Assembly (NCBI GenBank): GCA_001563305.1
Contig: CP013703.1
Location: forward strand, 124,001-188,000
Reading direction: 5' to 3'
DNA: 64,000 bases
Source: a methanogenic archaeon mixed culture ISO4-G1
GTDB lineage: Archaea > Thermoplasmatota > Thermoplasmata > Methanomassiliicoccales > Methanomethylophilaceae
A program made the position numbers and the translations under genes. Shown here piece after piece: positions 17,173-25,951 of the stretch (positions are counted from its first letter, which is position 1; each line of letters opens with the position of its first letter). The notes beneath the pieces were generated by a model. It saw only the letters and a list, made by a program, of their open reading frames with translations, was not told where the DNA came from and searched no databases.

Positions 17173-17927
17173 CGCGCAGACTGCTGTTCACTGTTGACCT
17201 CGACAGGGACGTCAACACGGAGGTGGAGGGCAGCATCGCTGCCGGCTCCATCGACCGCGGCGAGGGCACGGCACCCAGATTCTCCTCTTCCGAGCGCGGT
17301 CTGGGGATACTGCTGGACATGCTCGACGACATCGGCATGAGGGCCACATTCTTCGTCGAGGGGCGCACCTCGGAGGTCATCGACTGCTCGTCCGCTTCGG
17401 GCCACTGCATCGGTCTCCACGGCTACGACCACGAGGACCTCACATCGGTGAGCGATCCGGCAGCGATCCTGGAAAGGGGATTCTCCGCTGTCTCCGACAG
17501 CATCTGCAGGCCGACCTGTTTCCGCGCCCCGTACATGAGGATCGACGACAGGGTCTACGGGGAACTGGAACGTCTGGGCATCAGGCACGATTCCTCGGTC
17601 TATTCCGGTCCGGAGACCCGTCCGTACAAGGTCGGGAACGTCACGGAGCATCCCGTCGTCAAAGGGAAGGACAGGGCAGGGAAGACTATAGCGGCATACC
17701 TTTGGCCGATGCACGAAGGCAAGCGCGTGCCGTCCGATTATATCGATCTGGCACATTCCTTGGGGGACAACGACATGGTCCTTGCGGACCATTCTTGGCA
17801 CATGGTGGAGAGGCGTTCGAAGGGCGTGATGGACCGGGAGTGGATAGCCCGCAACCTGTCCGATACAATCGAGATCCTTCAGGGGATAGCGGACCTGGGA
17901 TTCAGACCGTCGGTAATCGCGGAGTGA
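17169..17927 (+). CDS. Polysaccharide deacetylase (CE4/NodB-like) family protein
   Basis: This 252-residue protein with a NodB-type fold begins R-L-L-F-T-V-D-L-D-R-D. It has R-A-T-F-F-V-E-G, a G-L-H-G-Y-D-H-E motif near residue 82 that supplies the metal histidines, F-R-A-P-Y-M-R, and a late D-H-S-W-H. Such enzymes remove N-acetyl or other groups from sugars or related compounds using a divalent metal. No signal peptide is seen, so it acts inside the cell. It overlaps AMP phosphorylase by ATGA, placing it in that operon, yet the substrate is unknown. Confidence 0.78.
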   Translation: MTRRLLFTVDLDRDVNTEVEGSIAAGSIDRGEGTAPRFSSSERGLGILLDMLDDIGMRATFFVEGRTSEVIDCSSASGHCIGLHGYDHEDLTSVSDPAAILERGFSAVSDSICRPTCFRAPYMRIDDRVYGELERLGIRHDSSVYSGPETRPYKVGNVTEHPVVKGKDRAGKTIAAYLWPMHEGKRVPSDYIDLAHSLGDNDMVLADHSWHMVERRSKGVMDREWIARNLSDTIEILQGIADLGFRPSVIAE

Positions 17928-17931
17928 TACG

Positions 17932-18552
17932 ATGGAGGTTACGTTCAGGGACACGGTGGAATCCGACTTCGACATCCTGGAGAGGTTCACGGAGGACGAA
18001 TGGAAGTTCACCCTCTACTCGAAGGAGAACGGCCTCGCCATGTCACGTCACTATCTGATGCACTGCATCAACGGCTCCAACGTCGCCCGCACAGTGCTGG
18101 CGGACGGAAAGGTGAGCGGGATCATCGTCCTCAGGGACATGCCCGGCGATACCATCGACATCTCCGACGAGGAGGAGGCGCTGTTCGAGACCTTCAGGGA
18201 CGACAAGGGTTGCGAGGAGTACATGGCCGACATGGAGAGGCTGTACGGCGCCTATCGCGGATTCGCTGAAAAGTACAAGTGCCAGCGTCTGTCCGAACTG
18301 CGTCTCCTGATCATCTCGAGGGACTGCCGCGGCGCAGGCATCGGACGCCGTACATTCATGGAGGCCGAGAGGATCAGCGAGGAGCACGGCATGGACGGGA
18401 TGTTCTTCTACACGGACACCGACTGCAACGTGGACTTCTACGACCATATCGGCTGCGAACGCGTCGGGGAGTGCACCGTGATATGCTGCGGTGTGAATCT
18501 GGACATCTTCGGGTACCGCTACGTTCCGCACCCCTCGCAAAATAAGAGGTAA
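17932..18552 (+). CDS. GNAT-family N-acetyltransferase-like protein
   Basis: In this 206-residue protein the central region carries the acetyl-CoA loop: L-I-I-S-R-D-C-R-G-A-G-I-G-R-R-T-F-M, followed by an alpha helix and F-Y-T-D-T-D-C-N-V-D-F-Y-D-H-I-G-C, the usual final strand-helix of the fold. A long acidic insertion lies before it. It is five bases after the deacetylase gene, so an acetylation/deacetylation pair acting on one metabolite is plausible but not shown. It ends the operon. Confidence 0.78.
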   Translation: MEVTFRDTVESDFDILERFTEDEWKFTLYSKENGLAMSRHYLMHCINGSNVARTVLADGKVSGIIVLRDMPGDTIDISDEEEALFETFRDDKGCEEYMADMERLYGAYRGFAEKYKCQRLSELRLLIISRDCRGAGIGRRTFMEAERISEEHGMDGMFFYTDTDCNVDFYDHIGCERVGECTVICCGVNLDIFGYRYVPHPSQNKR

Positions 18553-18562
18553 ACGAACGCGT

Positions 18563-18574
18563 ACAATTATATAC
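18563..18574 (+). promoter_or_regulatory. TATA box of folD
   Basis: ACAATTATATAC is centred about 28 nt before GTG 18598 and 37 nt before ATG 18607, implying a leaderless or nearly leaderless mRNA. Confidence 0.55.
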
Positions 18575-18606
18575 GGTCGAATTTATCGAGCGTCGCTGTG
18601 AGTGCG

Positions 18607-19494
18607 ATGACCAAGCTCATTCTAGGAAAGGATGTATCGGCCGAGATCTACGCCGAACTCAGGACAAGGATAGAGGCCCTCAAGGCCAAAGGGACCGTGC
18701 CCGGACTGGCTGTAGTGCTGGTAGGAGAGGATCCCGCATCCCAGGTCTACGTCAGGAAGAAGGGCGAGATGTGCGAGGAGCTGGGGATGAAGTCCCTGAC
18801 CATCCGTCTGCCCGCCGACATCACCCAGGAGCAGCTCATGGATAAGGTCAGGGAGCTCAACGAGGACCCCTCGATCCACGGTTTCCTGGTGCAGCTGCCC
18901 CTCCCGTCCCATCTGGACGAGGAAGCGGTCATCAACGCGATCGACCCCAGGAAGGACGTCGATTGCTTCCATCCGAGCAACGTGGGACGCGTGCTCATAG
19001 GCAACCCGGATTTCCTCCCCGCCACGCCGGCAGGGGTCCAGCAGATGCTGGTGAGGTCCGGCATAGAGACGTCCGGCAAACATGTCGTAGTTATCGGACG
19101 CAGCAACATCGTCGGCAAACCCATGGCGGCCATGATGGTCCAGAAGGGTGCAGGAGCCGACTCAACAGTCACGATCGTCCACTCGAGGACGAAGGACCTG
19201 CCGTCCATCACCAGGCAGGCCGACATATTGATAGTGGCCATCGGAAAGCCCCGCTTCGTCACGGCTGACATGGTCAAGGAGGGCGCCGTCGTCATCGACG
19301 TCGGCACCAACAGGATAGACGACCCGACCCATCCCAAGGGCAGCAGGCTAGTGGGGGATGTGGACTTCGAGGCCGTCAAGGACAAGACATCGGCGATCTC
19401 CCCCGTGCCAGGCGGGGTCGGTCCGATGACGATTTGTATGCTCATGGCCAATGCGGTCAAGGCGGCCGAGAAGGCCTCAGGGGTGAAACCATGA
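18607..19494 (+). CDS. folD: Methylenetetrahydrofolate dehydrogenase / cyclohydrolase
   Basis: This is a 295-residue FolD. Family signatures are V-G-x-D-P-A-S-Q-x-Y-V-x-x-K near residue 40, V-Q-L-P-L-P near 93, D-V-D-C-F-H-P and the NADP loop G-R-S-N-I-V-G-K-P near 160, and P-V-P-G-G-V-G-P-M-T near the end. It interconverts methylene-, methenyl- and formyl-tetrahydrofolate. In this organism it would supply formyl-THF to PurH and methylene-THF for biosynthesis. GTG 18598 is an alternative start. The stop overlaps kptA by ATGA. Confidence 0.94.
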   Translation: MTKLILGKDVSAEIYAELRTRIEALKAKGTVPGLAVVLVGEDPASQVYVRKKGEMCEELGMKSLTIRLPADITQEQLMDKVRELNEDPSIHGFLVQLPLPSHLDEEAVINAIDPRKDVDCFHPSNVGRVLIGNPDFLPATPAGVQQMLVRSGIETSGKHVVVIGRSNIVGKPMAAMMVQKGAGADSTVTIVHSRTKDLPSITRQADILIVAIGKPRFVTADMVKEGAVVIDVGTNRIDDPTHPKGSRLVGDVDFEAVKDKTSAISPVPGGVGPMTICMLMANAVKAAEKASGVKP

Positions 19495-20147
19495 TAAGAG
19501 AATGCGAGGAGCACGGATACTATCGCAGCGAGAGGTGTCCGTTCTGCGGAGAGGAAGGAAAGTTCATCATGTCGGATTACGAGGTGGAGAGGATCGGAAG
19601 AACCCTCGCCGGTATCCTCAGGCACGGCAAGTACGGACTGAGGATGGACAGCCAGGGCAATGTCTCCACACGCGACGTGCTCGACAAGATCAGGGAGCGC
19701 AACCCGCGCATGGAATGGCTCAGGATCAGGCATCTGGAGGCCCTTGTGGACACCGATCCCAAGGGAAGGTACAGCATCTCCGGAGGGAAGATCAGGGCAA
19801 CATACGGACACACCATCGATCTGGACATCAGGCTCGACTGCGAGAACATACCGGAGGAGCTCTTCTACCCGACCAACGAGGACGAGGTCGAGGGACTCCT
19901 GGAGAACGGTATATTCCCCACGGACCGTTCCATGGTCCACCTGTCCAGGTCTTTCAGCGACGCGATGAGCGCCGGTCTCGTCCACACGGAGGACCCGATC
20001 ATCCTGGGCATCGACACGGACATCTGCATGGACCAGGGATCCGACATCGGTAAGGCCGCCCGCACGGTGTACCTGTGCAGGAGCGTGCCCCCGGAGGCGA
20101 TCTTCGTCGCCGACCCGGACGAGTACGAGTCCGAGGAAGAGGACTGA
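19491..20147 (+). CDS. kptA: RNA 2'-phosphotransferase (Tpt1/KptA) with N-terminal zinc finger
   Basis: This 218-residue protein starts with a small zinc ribbon (C-x3-H ... C-P-F-C-G) and continues with the KptA core: L-R-H-G-K-Y-G-L near residue 43, a Y-G-H-T segment, and M-V-H-L-S-R-S. KptA removes an internal 2'-phosphate from RNA using NAD. In archaea the RNA substrate is unclear because the tRNA ligation pathway that leaves 2'-phosphate is absent. Together with RtcA at 60437 it indicates RNA-end chemistry in this organism. Start overlaps the folD stop. Confidence 0.85.
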   Translation: MIRECEEHGYYRSERCPFCGEEGKFIMSDYEVERIGRTLAGILRHGKYGLRMDSQGNVSTRDVLDKIRERNPRMEWLRIRHLEALVDTDPKGRYSISGGKIRATYGHTIDLDIRLDCENIPEELFYPTNEDEVEGLLENGIFPTDRSMVHLSRSFSDAMSAGLVHTEDPIILGIDTDICMDQGSDIGKAARTVYLCRSVPPEAIFVADPDEYESEEED

Positions 20148-20162
20148 ACCGCAGGTGATAGA

Positions 20163-21116
20163 TTGGTCCAGGTTCTGACACCGGAGGAGGTCCAGGCGAG
20201 GACGGGCAGGATGTTCTGCAAGAGGTTCCTCACCATGGTGGACGAGAAGAACGGCAAGGTCCAGTTCATAGAGGTCTGCTCGTCGGTAGGCCCTGCAGAG
20301 TGGGATGCGGTCAACAGGCGCCGTACCGGAGGCGTGATCAGGAAGGTGGACCTCAAGTCCACGATGCTGATCACGGATGCCGTCATCGGGGATGCCGAAC
20401 TGAGGTTCGGACCGGTGTCCCAGCAGCTCGGAGCCATGGGTATCAGCTCGATCAAGGTCGAGGGAGACGAGGTCCGTTCCACATGGCACGGGATGGCAGG
20501 CGCATCCGTCGGGATCGGCGCGTGCATGCCCGCATGCCCGGACGTGCTCCGCACGGAATACCCAGGCGACTTCAAGATGGGCGGAGCGCACACAACCCAC
20601 GTGGACATAATCACACCTAAGCTGGTCCGCGTGATCATCGGTATCGACGACACGGACACCAAGGAGAAGGGAGCCACATGGGTGGCGGGACTCAAGCTCG
20701 GGATGCAGTGCCCCATAGGCAAGTTCATCGAGCACAAGATCGTCCAGCTGAACCCCGATGCCCCCAACAAGACGACCAACTGCTGCGGTACGGCGGTGTC
20801 GTTCGCAGTGAAGGAATCGGAGATTCCGGCGCTCATAGAGTTCGCCGTGGACTTCATCAGGAAGGAATCGTACTCCGAGGACGCCATAATGACGGTCTTC
20901 CAGGGATTGGAGATCCCCAAGGACCTGGCGGACTTCGGATGGAAGTGCAAGAGCATCCTGTTCAAACCCGAGGACGCCATCAGGGTGGCCGAGGAGAACG
21001 GGGTGCAGATAATCTCTCTGAACGGCGGGAAGAAAGGCGTCATCGGCGCCGTCGCGGCCGTAGGATGCTTCGATATGGGCGAGAAGGCCGCCGGTGTCCC
21101 CCAGGATTTCGAGTGA
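20163..21116 (+). CDS. Methanogenesis marker protein 11-like (TiaS-related)
   Basis: This 317-residue protein carries I-G-I-D-D-T-D-T-K-E-K-G-A-T near residue 160, the motif shared by the tRNA-Ile2 agmatinylcytidine synthetase (TiaS) N-terminal domain and methanogenesis marker 11. The A-C-M-P-A-C-P segment and the C-terminal half agree with marker 11 rather than with TiaS, which is longer. Marker 11 genes track with methanogens, and their biochemical role is not established. The start is TTG after AGGTGAT; an ATG 48 nt downstream is an alternative. Flanked by kptA and uppS in one operon. Confidence 0.65.
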   Translation: MVQVLTPEEVQARTGRMFCKRFLTMVDEKNGKVQFIEVCSSVGPAEWDAVNRRRTGGVIRKVDLKSTMLITDAVIGDAELRFGPVSQQLGAMGISSIKVEGDEVRSTWHGMAGASVGIGACMPACPDVLRTEYPGDFKMGGAHTTHVDIITPKLVRVIIGIDDTDTKEKGATWVAGLKLGMQCPIGKFIEHKIVQLNPDAPNKTTNCCGTAVSFAVKESEIPALIEFAVDFIRKESYSEDAIMTVFQGLEIPKDLADFGWKCKSILFKPEDAIRVAEENGVQIISLNGGKKGVIGAVAAVGCFDMGEKAAGVPQDFE

Positions 21117-21120
21117 TACC

Positions 21121-21903
21121 ATGAGCGGCGCGCAGAGTCAGAAAAGGGACGAAGCGTATGCCGCCTACGAGGCCGAGTTGGAGAAGGAGGTGCTCTCCGG
21201 GGAGATCCCCGGGCACATGGCCATAATCATGGACGGGAACCGCAGGTATGCGGAGGAGACCCTCCATATCGACGCCTTCGAGGGCCACAGGCTCGGGAAG
21301 GACAAGCTGGACCAGGTCATCCACTGGTGCCTCAGGATCGGGATCAGGAACCTCACGGTCTACGCGTTCTCCACCGAGAACTTCCACAGGGCCAAGAAGG
21401 AGGTCGGGATGCTGATGGACCTCATGGAGAAATCCCTCTACGAGCTGGCGGACGACGAAGAGGTGCACAAGCTGCAGGTCCGCGTCAAGGTCATCGGGGA
21501 CAGGTCGCTGCTCCCGGAGAACGTCCTGAAGGCCGTGGAGAACGTCGAGAATAGGACCGCTGGCTATAGCAATTACACATTCACCATGGCCATCGCTTAT
21601 GGTGGCAGGCAGGACATCGTGAACGCCGTCCGCGAGATAGCCTCGAAGGTGAAGTCCGAGGAACTGGACATCGAGGACATCGACGAGGATCTGATGAGAT
21701 CGTACATCTCCACGAAGGAGATGCCCGACCCGGACCTCGTGCTCCGCACCTCGGGCGAGATCAGGCTGTCGAACTTCCTGCTCTGGCAGATGGCGTACTC
21801 GGAACTGTATTTCACCGACGTCAACTGGCCCGGATTCGAATACGTTGACCTGCTGGAGGCCGTCAGGACCTATCAGCAGAGAAAGAGGCGCTACGGGGTC
21901 TGA
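21121..21903 (+). CDS. uppS: cis-Prenyltransferase (polyprenyl diphosphate synthase, UppS family)
   Basis: This 260-residue protein has the cis-prenyltransferase core: H-M-A-I-I-M-D-G-N-R-R-Y-A near residue 35, a G-H-R-L-G motif, Y-A-F-S-T-E-N-F near 82, and R-T-S-G-E-I-R-L-S-N-F-L-L-W-Q near 216. It condenses isopentenyl diphosphate into long Z-prenyl diphosphates used as glycan carrier lipids (dolichol-type in archaea). It starts four bases after the mmp11-like gene and is one base from the radical SAM gene. Confidence 0.93.
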   Translation: MSGAQSQKRDEAYAAYEAELEKEVLSGEIPGHMAIIMDGNRRYAEETLHIDAFEGHRLGKDKLDQVIHWCLRIGIRNLTVYAFSTENFHRAKKEVGMLMDLMEKSLYELADDEEVHKLQVRVKVIGDRSLLPENVLKAVENVENRTAGYSNYTFTMAIAYGGRQDIVNAVREIASKVKSEELDIEDIDEDLMRSYISTKEMPDPDLVLRTSGEIRLSNFLLWQMAYSELYFTDVNWPGFEYVDLLEAVRTYQQRKRRYGV

Positions 21904-21904
21904 C

Positions 21905-23641
21905 ATGAGATCGGACATCATATTCATGCACGCCCCGTCGGTGTATGATTTCCGCAAGAAGCCCATTTTCTACGGTCCGGTCAGCGATGTCATACCATCG
22001 TCGCCGGTGTTCGAGATGTACCCGATCGGGTTCATGACCATCTCGTCCCATCTGGAGGCGGCCGGTTTCAAGACCAGGATCGTCAACATCGCCGTCCAGA
22101 TGCTGAAGAGCGACAAGTTCGACGTCGAGAAGAGGATCAGGTCGCTGGATGCGAAGGTGTTCGCCATCGACCTGCACTGGATGCCCCACGCGCACGGGGC
22201 CATCGAGCTGGCGAAGATCGTCAAGAAGTACCATCCCAACGCGAAGGTCGAGTTCGGAGGGCTGACGTCCTCGTATTTCCACAGGGAGCTCATCGAGCGC
22301 CCGGAGATCGACCTGGTCATGCGCGGGGACACCACCGAGGTGCCCACCGTCATGATGATGGAGGCGCTGGAGAAGGGCAGGGACCTCTCGGAGGTGCCCA
22401 ACCTGACATGGAAGGACGCTGACGGGAAGGTACACGAGAATCTCCTCACCTACTCCCTGGAATCCCTGGACGAGGTCATGTTCGATTACGGGACCATGAT
22501 CAAGTGCGTCATGCGCAACATGGATGTCAACGGCGCCCTGCCGTGGTTCGGCTGGGACAAGCTCCCGCTGACATCCGTCTTCACGGTCAGGGGATGTAGC
22601 ATCAACTGCGCCGAATGCGGCGGATCGCACCATGCCAACGGCAAGGTCGTATGCAGGAAGGCCCCCGCGTTCAGGAGCCCGGAGAAGCTGGCGGAGGACA
22701 TGGACCTGATCCAGTCATACCTGGACACGCCGATATTCATCGTCGGGGACCTCAGGCAGCAGAGTATGGACTACGCGGACAGGTTCCTCAAGGCCTGCAA
22801 GGAGAGGCGCATCAGGAACCATGTCGTCGTGGAGCTGTTCAACGGCGCCACGCCGGAATACTTCAGGAAGCTGGACGAGACCTTCGAGGGAGGCTGGTCC
22901 ATAGAGTTCTCGCCGGATTCCCACGACGAGAAGGTGCGCTTCGCGCTCGGCAAGGGATACACCAACGAGGCCATCGAGAAGACTATCCCCGCGGCGTTCC
23001 GCAACGGATGCAACAGGTTCGATCTGTTCTATATGAACGGCCTGCCCTATCAAGACAGGGAATCCGCCCTGTACAGCGTCAGGGCCTCTGAGAGGCTGTG
23101 GGCGTCGGTCAACAGGGATGACGGGCTGTTCATCTACAACGCGCCCTTCGCGCCGTTCGTCGATCCCGGCAGCAGGATCTTCGAGGAGCCGGAGAAGTGG
23201 GGCTACAGACTCCGCGCACGCACCCTCGAGGACCACAGGAGACTATTGGACAACCCCTCGTGGAAGCACGTCCTGTCCTATGAGACGGATTGGATGACAA
23301 GGGACGACGTGGCCGAGGTCTCCTACGACGCAGCGACAGTGCTGGCACGTATGGAGATGGAGGCGGGACGCATTGATACCAGGACATTCGACGAGAGGTG
23401 CGAGAGGACCGAGATCGCACGGGACCTGATGCACAGGATCGATTCCATAATGGAGATCGAGGACCAGGCCGAGAGGGACTCGCGCCTCTGGGAGGTCAAG
23501 GACGAAGGCATACGCCTGATGGACTCCACGATCACCAACAAGAAGAACCTCGACTGGGACGCCGGATCCATATGGTCCAACGCCCCGAGGGTCGGAATAG
23601 GTTTGATGAAATCGCTTTTCAGGAAGAACTCTTTCGCCTGA
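21905..23641 (+). CDS. B12-binding-domain radical SAM protein (Ta0216-like)
   Basis: This 578-residue protein has an N-terminal cobalamin-binding-like Rossmann region. A radical SAM domain follows with the cluster motif C-S-I-N-C-A-E-C (C-x3-C-x2-C) near residue 233, after T-V-R-G. The overall length and the opening H-A-P-S-V-Y-D-F match the Ta0216 group named after a Thermoplasma protein, whose function is unknown. The usual D-x-H-x-x-G of B12 base-off binding is not obvious. It ends its operon, tail to tail with proC with no gap. Confidence 0.82.
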   Translation: MRSDIIFMHAPSVYDFRKKPIFYGPVSDVIPSSPVFEMYPIGFMTISSHLEAAGFKTRIVNIAVQMLKSDKFDVEKRIRSLDAKVFAIDLHWMPHAHGAIELAKIVKKYHPNAKVEFGGLTSSYFHRELIERPEIDLVMRGDTTEVPTVMMMEALEKGRDLSEVPNLTWKDADGKVHENLLTYSLESLDEVMFDYGTMIKCVMRNMDVNGALPWFGWDKLPLTSVFTVRGCSINCAECGGSHHANGKVVCRKAPAFRSPEKLAEDMDLIQSYLDTPIFIVGDLRQQSMDYADRFLKACKERRIRNHVVVELFNGATPEYFRKLDETFEGGWSIEFSPDSHDEKVRFALGKGYTNEAIEKTIPAAFRNGCNRFDLFYMNGLPYQDRESALYSVRASERLWASVNRDDGLFIYNAPFAPFVDPGSRIFEEPEKWGYRLRARTLEDHRRLLDNPSWKHVLSYETDWMTRDDVAEVSYDAATVLARMEMEAGRIDTRTFDERCERTEIARDLMHRIDSIMEIEDQAERDSRLWEVKDEGIRLMDSTITNKKNLDWDAGSIWSNAPRVGIGLMKSLFRKNSFA

Positions 23642-24448
23642 TCACTGTTGGCTCATCTGACGGGATTTCTCTATCGTGCCGTCGACGGCCGATGACATCG
23701 CGGAACGGAGCCCCAGGTCCTCAAGGATCTTGACCCCCACGATGGTCGTTCCGCCGGGCGAGCACACCTCGTCCCTGAGCTGGTCAGGGTGCTTACCGGT
23801 CTCGAGGACCATCTTCGCCGCTCCGAGCATGGACTGTGCCGCCAGCTGCACGGCCTGGTCGCGCTTGAGCCCGTTGAGGACCCCTGCGTCCGCCATGGCG
23901 TCGATGACCATGTACATGAAGGCGGGAGAGCTTCCCGCGATCCCGGTGACCGCATCCATCTGCGACTCCGGTACCTCGACCGCGAGTCCCACCGCGGAGA
24001 GGATCTTAGCGATCTTCTTCTTGTCGGAATCCTTCACCGTGGGGTCGCACGTGTAGCCCATCGCACCCTCCAATACCATGCAGCAGTGGTTGGGCATGAC
24101 CCTGATCTTTTTAGCATCTGGCACATAGGAATCCATCTTACTCAGGGTGAGCCCTGCTACTATGCTTATGACGGTCTTCCCCTCGCCTATGACCACGCCC
24201 TCCTCGGTGAACAGGCCGTCCACGTTCTTGGGCTTCACCGCAAGGACGATGAGGTCGGTCTTGCCTACGAGCTCCTTGGCGGTCTGGTACATCTCGATAC
24301 CGTATTCGGAGGCGATGTGCTTCCTCGTTTTCTCGCTCGGTGCGCAGGCGCAGATGTCTTCCTTGGCGAAGACGCCCTTGGCGATGAGGCCGCCGATCAG
24401 CGCCTCCGCCATCTTGCCTGCACCTATGAACCCGATGCTCTTGGACAT
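23642..24448 (-). CDS. proC: Pyrroline-5-carboxylate reductase
   Basis: This 268-residue enzyme performs the last step of proline synthesis, NAD(P)H reduction of pyrroline-5-carboxylate. The N-terminal G-F-I-G-A-G-K-M-A-E-A-L loop binds the cofactor. V-L-A-V-K-P, the V-M-P-N region and the C-terminal signature P-G-G-T-T-I follow. A GNRA-free short leader and a TACTAAAAT TATA-like element precede it. It is divergent from fpoA and convergent with the radical SAM gene. Confidence 0.94.
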   Translation of the reverse strand: MSKSIGFIGAGKMAEALIGGLIAKGVFAKEDICACAPSEKTRKHIASEYGIEMYQTAKELVGKTDLIVLAVKPKNVDGLFTEEGVVIGEGKTVISIVAGLTLSKMDSYVPDAKKIRVMPNHCCMVLEGAMGYTCDPTVKDSDKKKIAKILSAVGLAVEVPESQMDAVTGIAGSSPAFMYMVIDAMADAGVLNGLKRDQAVQLAAQSMLGAAKMVLETGKHPDQLRDEVCSPGGTTIVGVKILEDLGLRSAMSSAVDGTIEKSRQMSQQ

Positions 24449-24562
24449 GCTCCGTAAACCGTCATTTTAGTACAAAAAGCTGGCCAAAGAACCCTAATCC
24501 CCTTTATTATAGGAACGCGGGCGTGCTTATCTTTATGTACTACTAATCAATCCAACGCCTCA

Positions 24563-24925
24563 ATGTTACTAATTATGTACTACATGCCGTTGGCCTTTGT
24601 GGCGTTGCTGACGTTCGCATTCGGCCCGCTCGCATGGTTGGTTTCGAGGTTCTTGAGGCCTGAGAAACCCACTCAGTGGATGGAACAGACCTATGAGTGC
24701 GGTTCGGAACCTATCGGAGACGCACATGTGCAGTTCAGATTCCAGTACTACACATTCGCGCTGATTTTCGTGGTATTTGATCTGGTGGCGACATTCCTCC
24801 TGATGTGGGCAATCGCATTCGGCGGACTCTCGGCATCAGCTCAGCTCATGATGATCCTGTTCTTCGGTATCATGGTCTTAGGAGTCGCATACTCTCTCAA
24901 AAAGGAGGCGGAAGTATGGATATGA
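24563..24925 (+). CDS. fpoA: F420H2 dehydrogenase-like subunit A
   Basis: This 120-residue membrane protein with three hydrophobic helices is the NuoA/FpoA homologue: Y-E-C-G-S-E-P-I-G near residue 49 and the V-F-D-L-x-x-x-F-L motif in helix 2. It helps form the quinone-site end of the complex I-like membrane arm. Several in-frame ATGs (24563, 24575, 24584) make the exact start uncertain. It is the first gene of the fpoABCDHIJJKLMN operon, all in the same direction with overlaps or gaps of a few bases. Confidence 0.9.
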   Translation: MLLIMYYMPLAFVALLTFAFGPLAWLVSRFLRPEKPTQWMEQTYECGSEPIGDAHVQFRFQYYTFALIFVVFDLVATFLLMWAIAFGGLSASAQLMMILFFGIMVLGVAYSLKKEAEVWI

Positions 24926-25479
24926 GCCTATACCCCCATGCAGTAGCAATGAGCGCTGATGAGTTCATGACATGGTCGGACGCGATCATCAATGACCTCC
25001 TCAGCACCGGAACAAAGAAGACTGTCGACAAGCTGACCGGGCCGATCTGGGCATGGGGTATGAAGAACTCGATGCACCCTCTGCACTGGGGACTTGCCTG
25101 CTGTGCTCTGGAGATGGCGGCCGCGTCCGCTCCCAGGTACGATGCGGAGCGTTACGGTATGATCTACCGTTCGTCACCCAGGCAGACCGATATCCTTCTG
25201 GTCAACGGCTGGATCTCCAAGAAGATCCGTCCCGACCTCAGGCGTCTCTACGAGATGATCCCGAACCCCAAGTGGGTCGTGGCCATGGGAGAGTGCGCCA
25301 TCTCTGGAGGACCCTGGTACGACTCCTACAACTGCGTACAGGGACTGGACCAGATCGTCCCCGTGGACGTGTACATCCCCGGATGTCCCGCACGTCCCGA
25401 CGCGATGATCGACGGTTTCATGCTGCTCCAGAAGAAGATCGAGAACTACTTCCGCAGAGGAAACTTCATGGAGGACTGA
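24916..25479 (+). CDS. fpoB: Fpo complex subunit B (N2 iron-sulfur subunit)
   Basis: This 187-residue NuoB homologue has the four cysteines that bind cluster N2: the C-C-A-L-E pair near residue 67, then G-E-C-A-I-S-G-G and C-P-A-R-P-D. N2 passes electrons to the lipid-soluble carrier. A perfect AAAGGAGG lies eight bases before ATG 24916, inside the end of fpoA. That ribosome site is among the best matches in this window to the pyrimidine-rich loop of the RNA elements near 62 kb. Confidence 0.93.
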   Translation: MDMSLYPHAVAMSADEFMTWSDAIINDLLSTGTKKTVDKLTGPIWAWGMKNSMHPLHWGLACCALEMAAASAPRYDAERYGMIYRSSPRQTDILLVNGWISKKIRPDLRRLYEMIPNPKWVVAMGECAISGGPWYDSYNCVQGLDQIVPVDVYIPGCPARPDAMIDGFMLLQKKIENYFRRGNFMED

Positions 25480-25481
25480 GC

Positions 25482-25946
25482 ATGGCAGAAGTCATTCAGG
25501 CACCCACCATCGAGCAGATCACCTCTGCACTCACCAAAGAATTCTCCGGTGTCGAGATCATCTCGACGGAGGAGCGCAGGGTGAAGGCCAAATGTCCCAG
25601 GGAAATTTCCCACGACGTTTGCCAGTTCATCCACGACAACCTGACATTCGAGCACTGCTCGGTCGTCACAGCCGTGGACTACATCGACCACCTGATGGTC
25701 GTATACCTTCTCTCCAACTACTACACCGGAATCATGATCGACCTCGACGTCGACGTTCCGGCCGATGACCTGCACATCCCCTGTGTCACGGACATCTGGG
25801 AGGGAGCCAACTGGCACGAGAGGGAGACATGGGAGCTCTTCGGAATCGTGTTCGACAACCACCCGAGGCTTGAGAGACTGCTCACGCCCAGCACATACGA
25901 GTTCTTCCCCTTCAGGAAGTCCTACAAACTCAGGAGTCAGGAGTGA
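25482..25946 (+). CDS. fpoC: Fpo complex subunit C
   Basis: This 154-residue NuoC/30-kDa-type subunit has a C-terminal signature W-E-R-E-x-W-E-x-F-G-I-x-F-x-x-H-P-R-L-x-R-L-L, matched by H-E-R-E-T-W-E-L-F-G. It is a peripheral structural subunit at the base of the hydrophilic arm with FpoB, D and I. It starts two bases after fpoB, and its stop overlaps the fpoD region. Confidence 0.9.
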   Translation: MAEVIQAPTIEQITSALTKEFSGVEIISTEERRVKAKCPREISHDVCQFIHDNLTFEHCSVVTAVDYIDHLMVVYLLSNYYTGIMIDLDVDVPADDLHIPCVTDIWEGANWHERETWELFGIVFDNHPRLERLLTPSTYEFFPFRKSYKLRSQE

Positions 25947-25951
25947 GAGAC

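Noticed and set aside
18747-21122. Very long minus-strand open frame (791 codons)
   Set aside because: It is antisense to folD, kptA and the mmp11-like gene, which have clear family motifs; high GC at third positions creates such open antisense frames.
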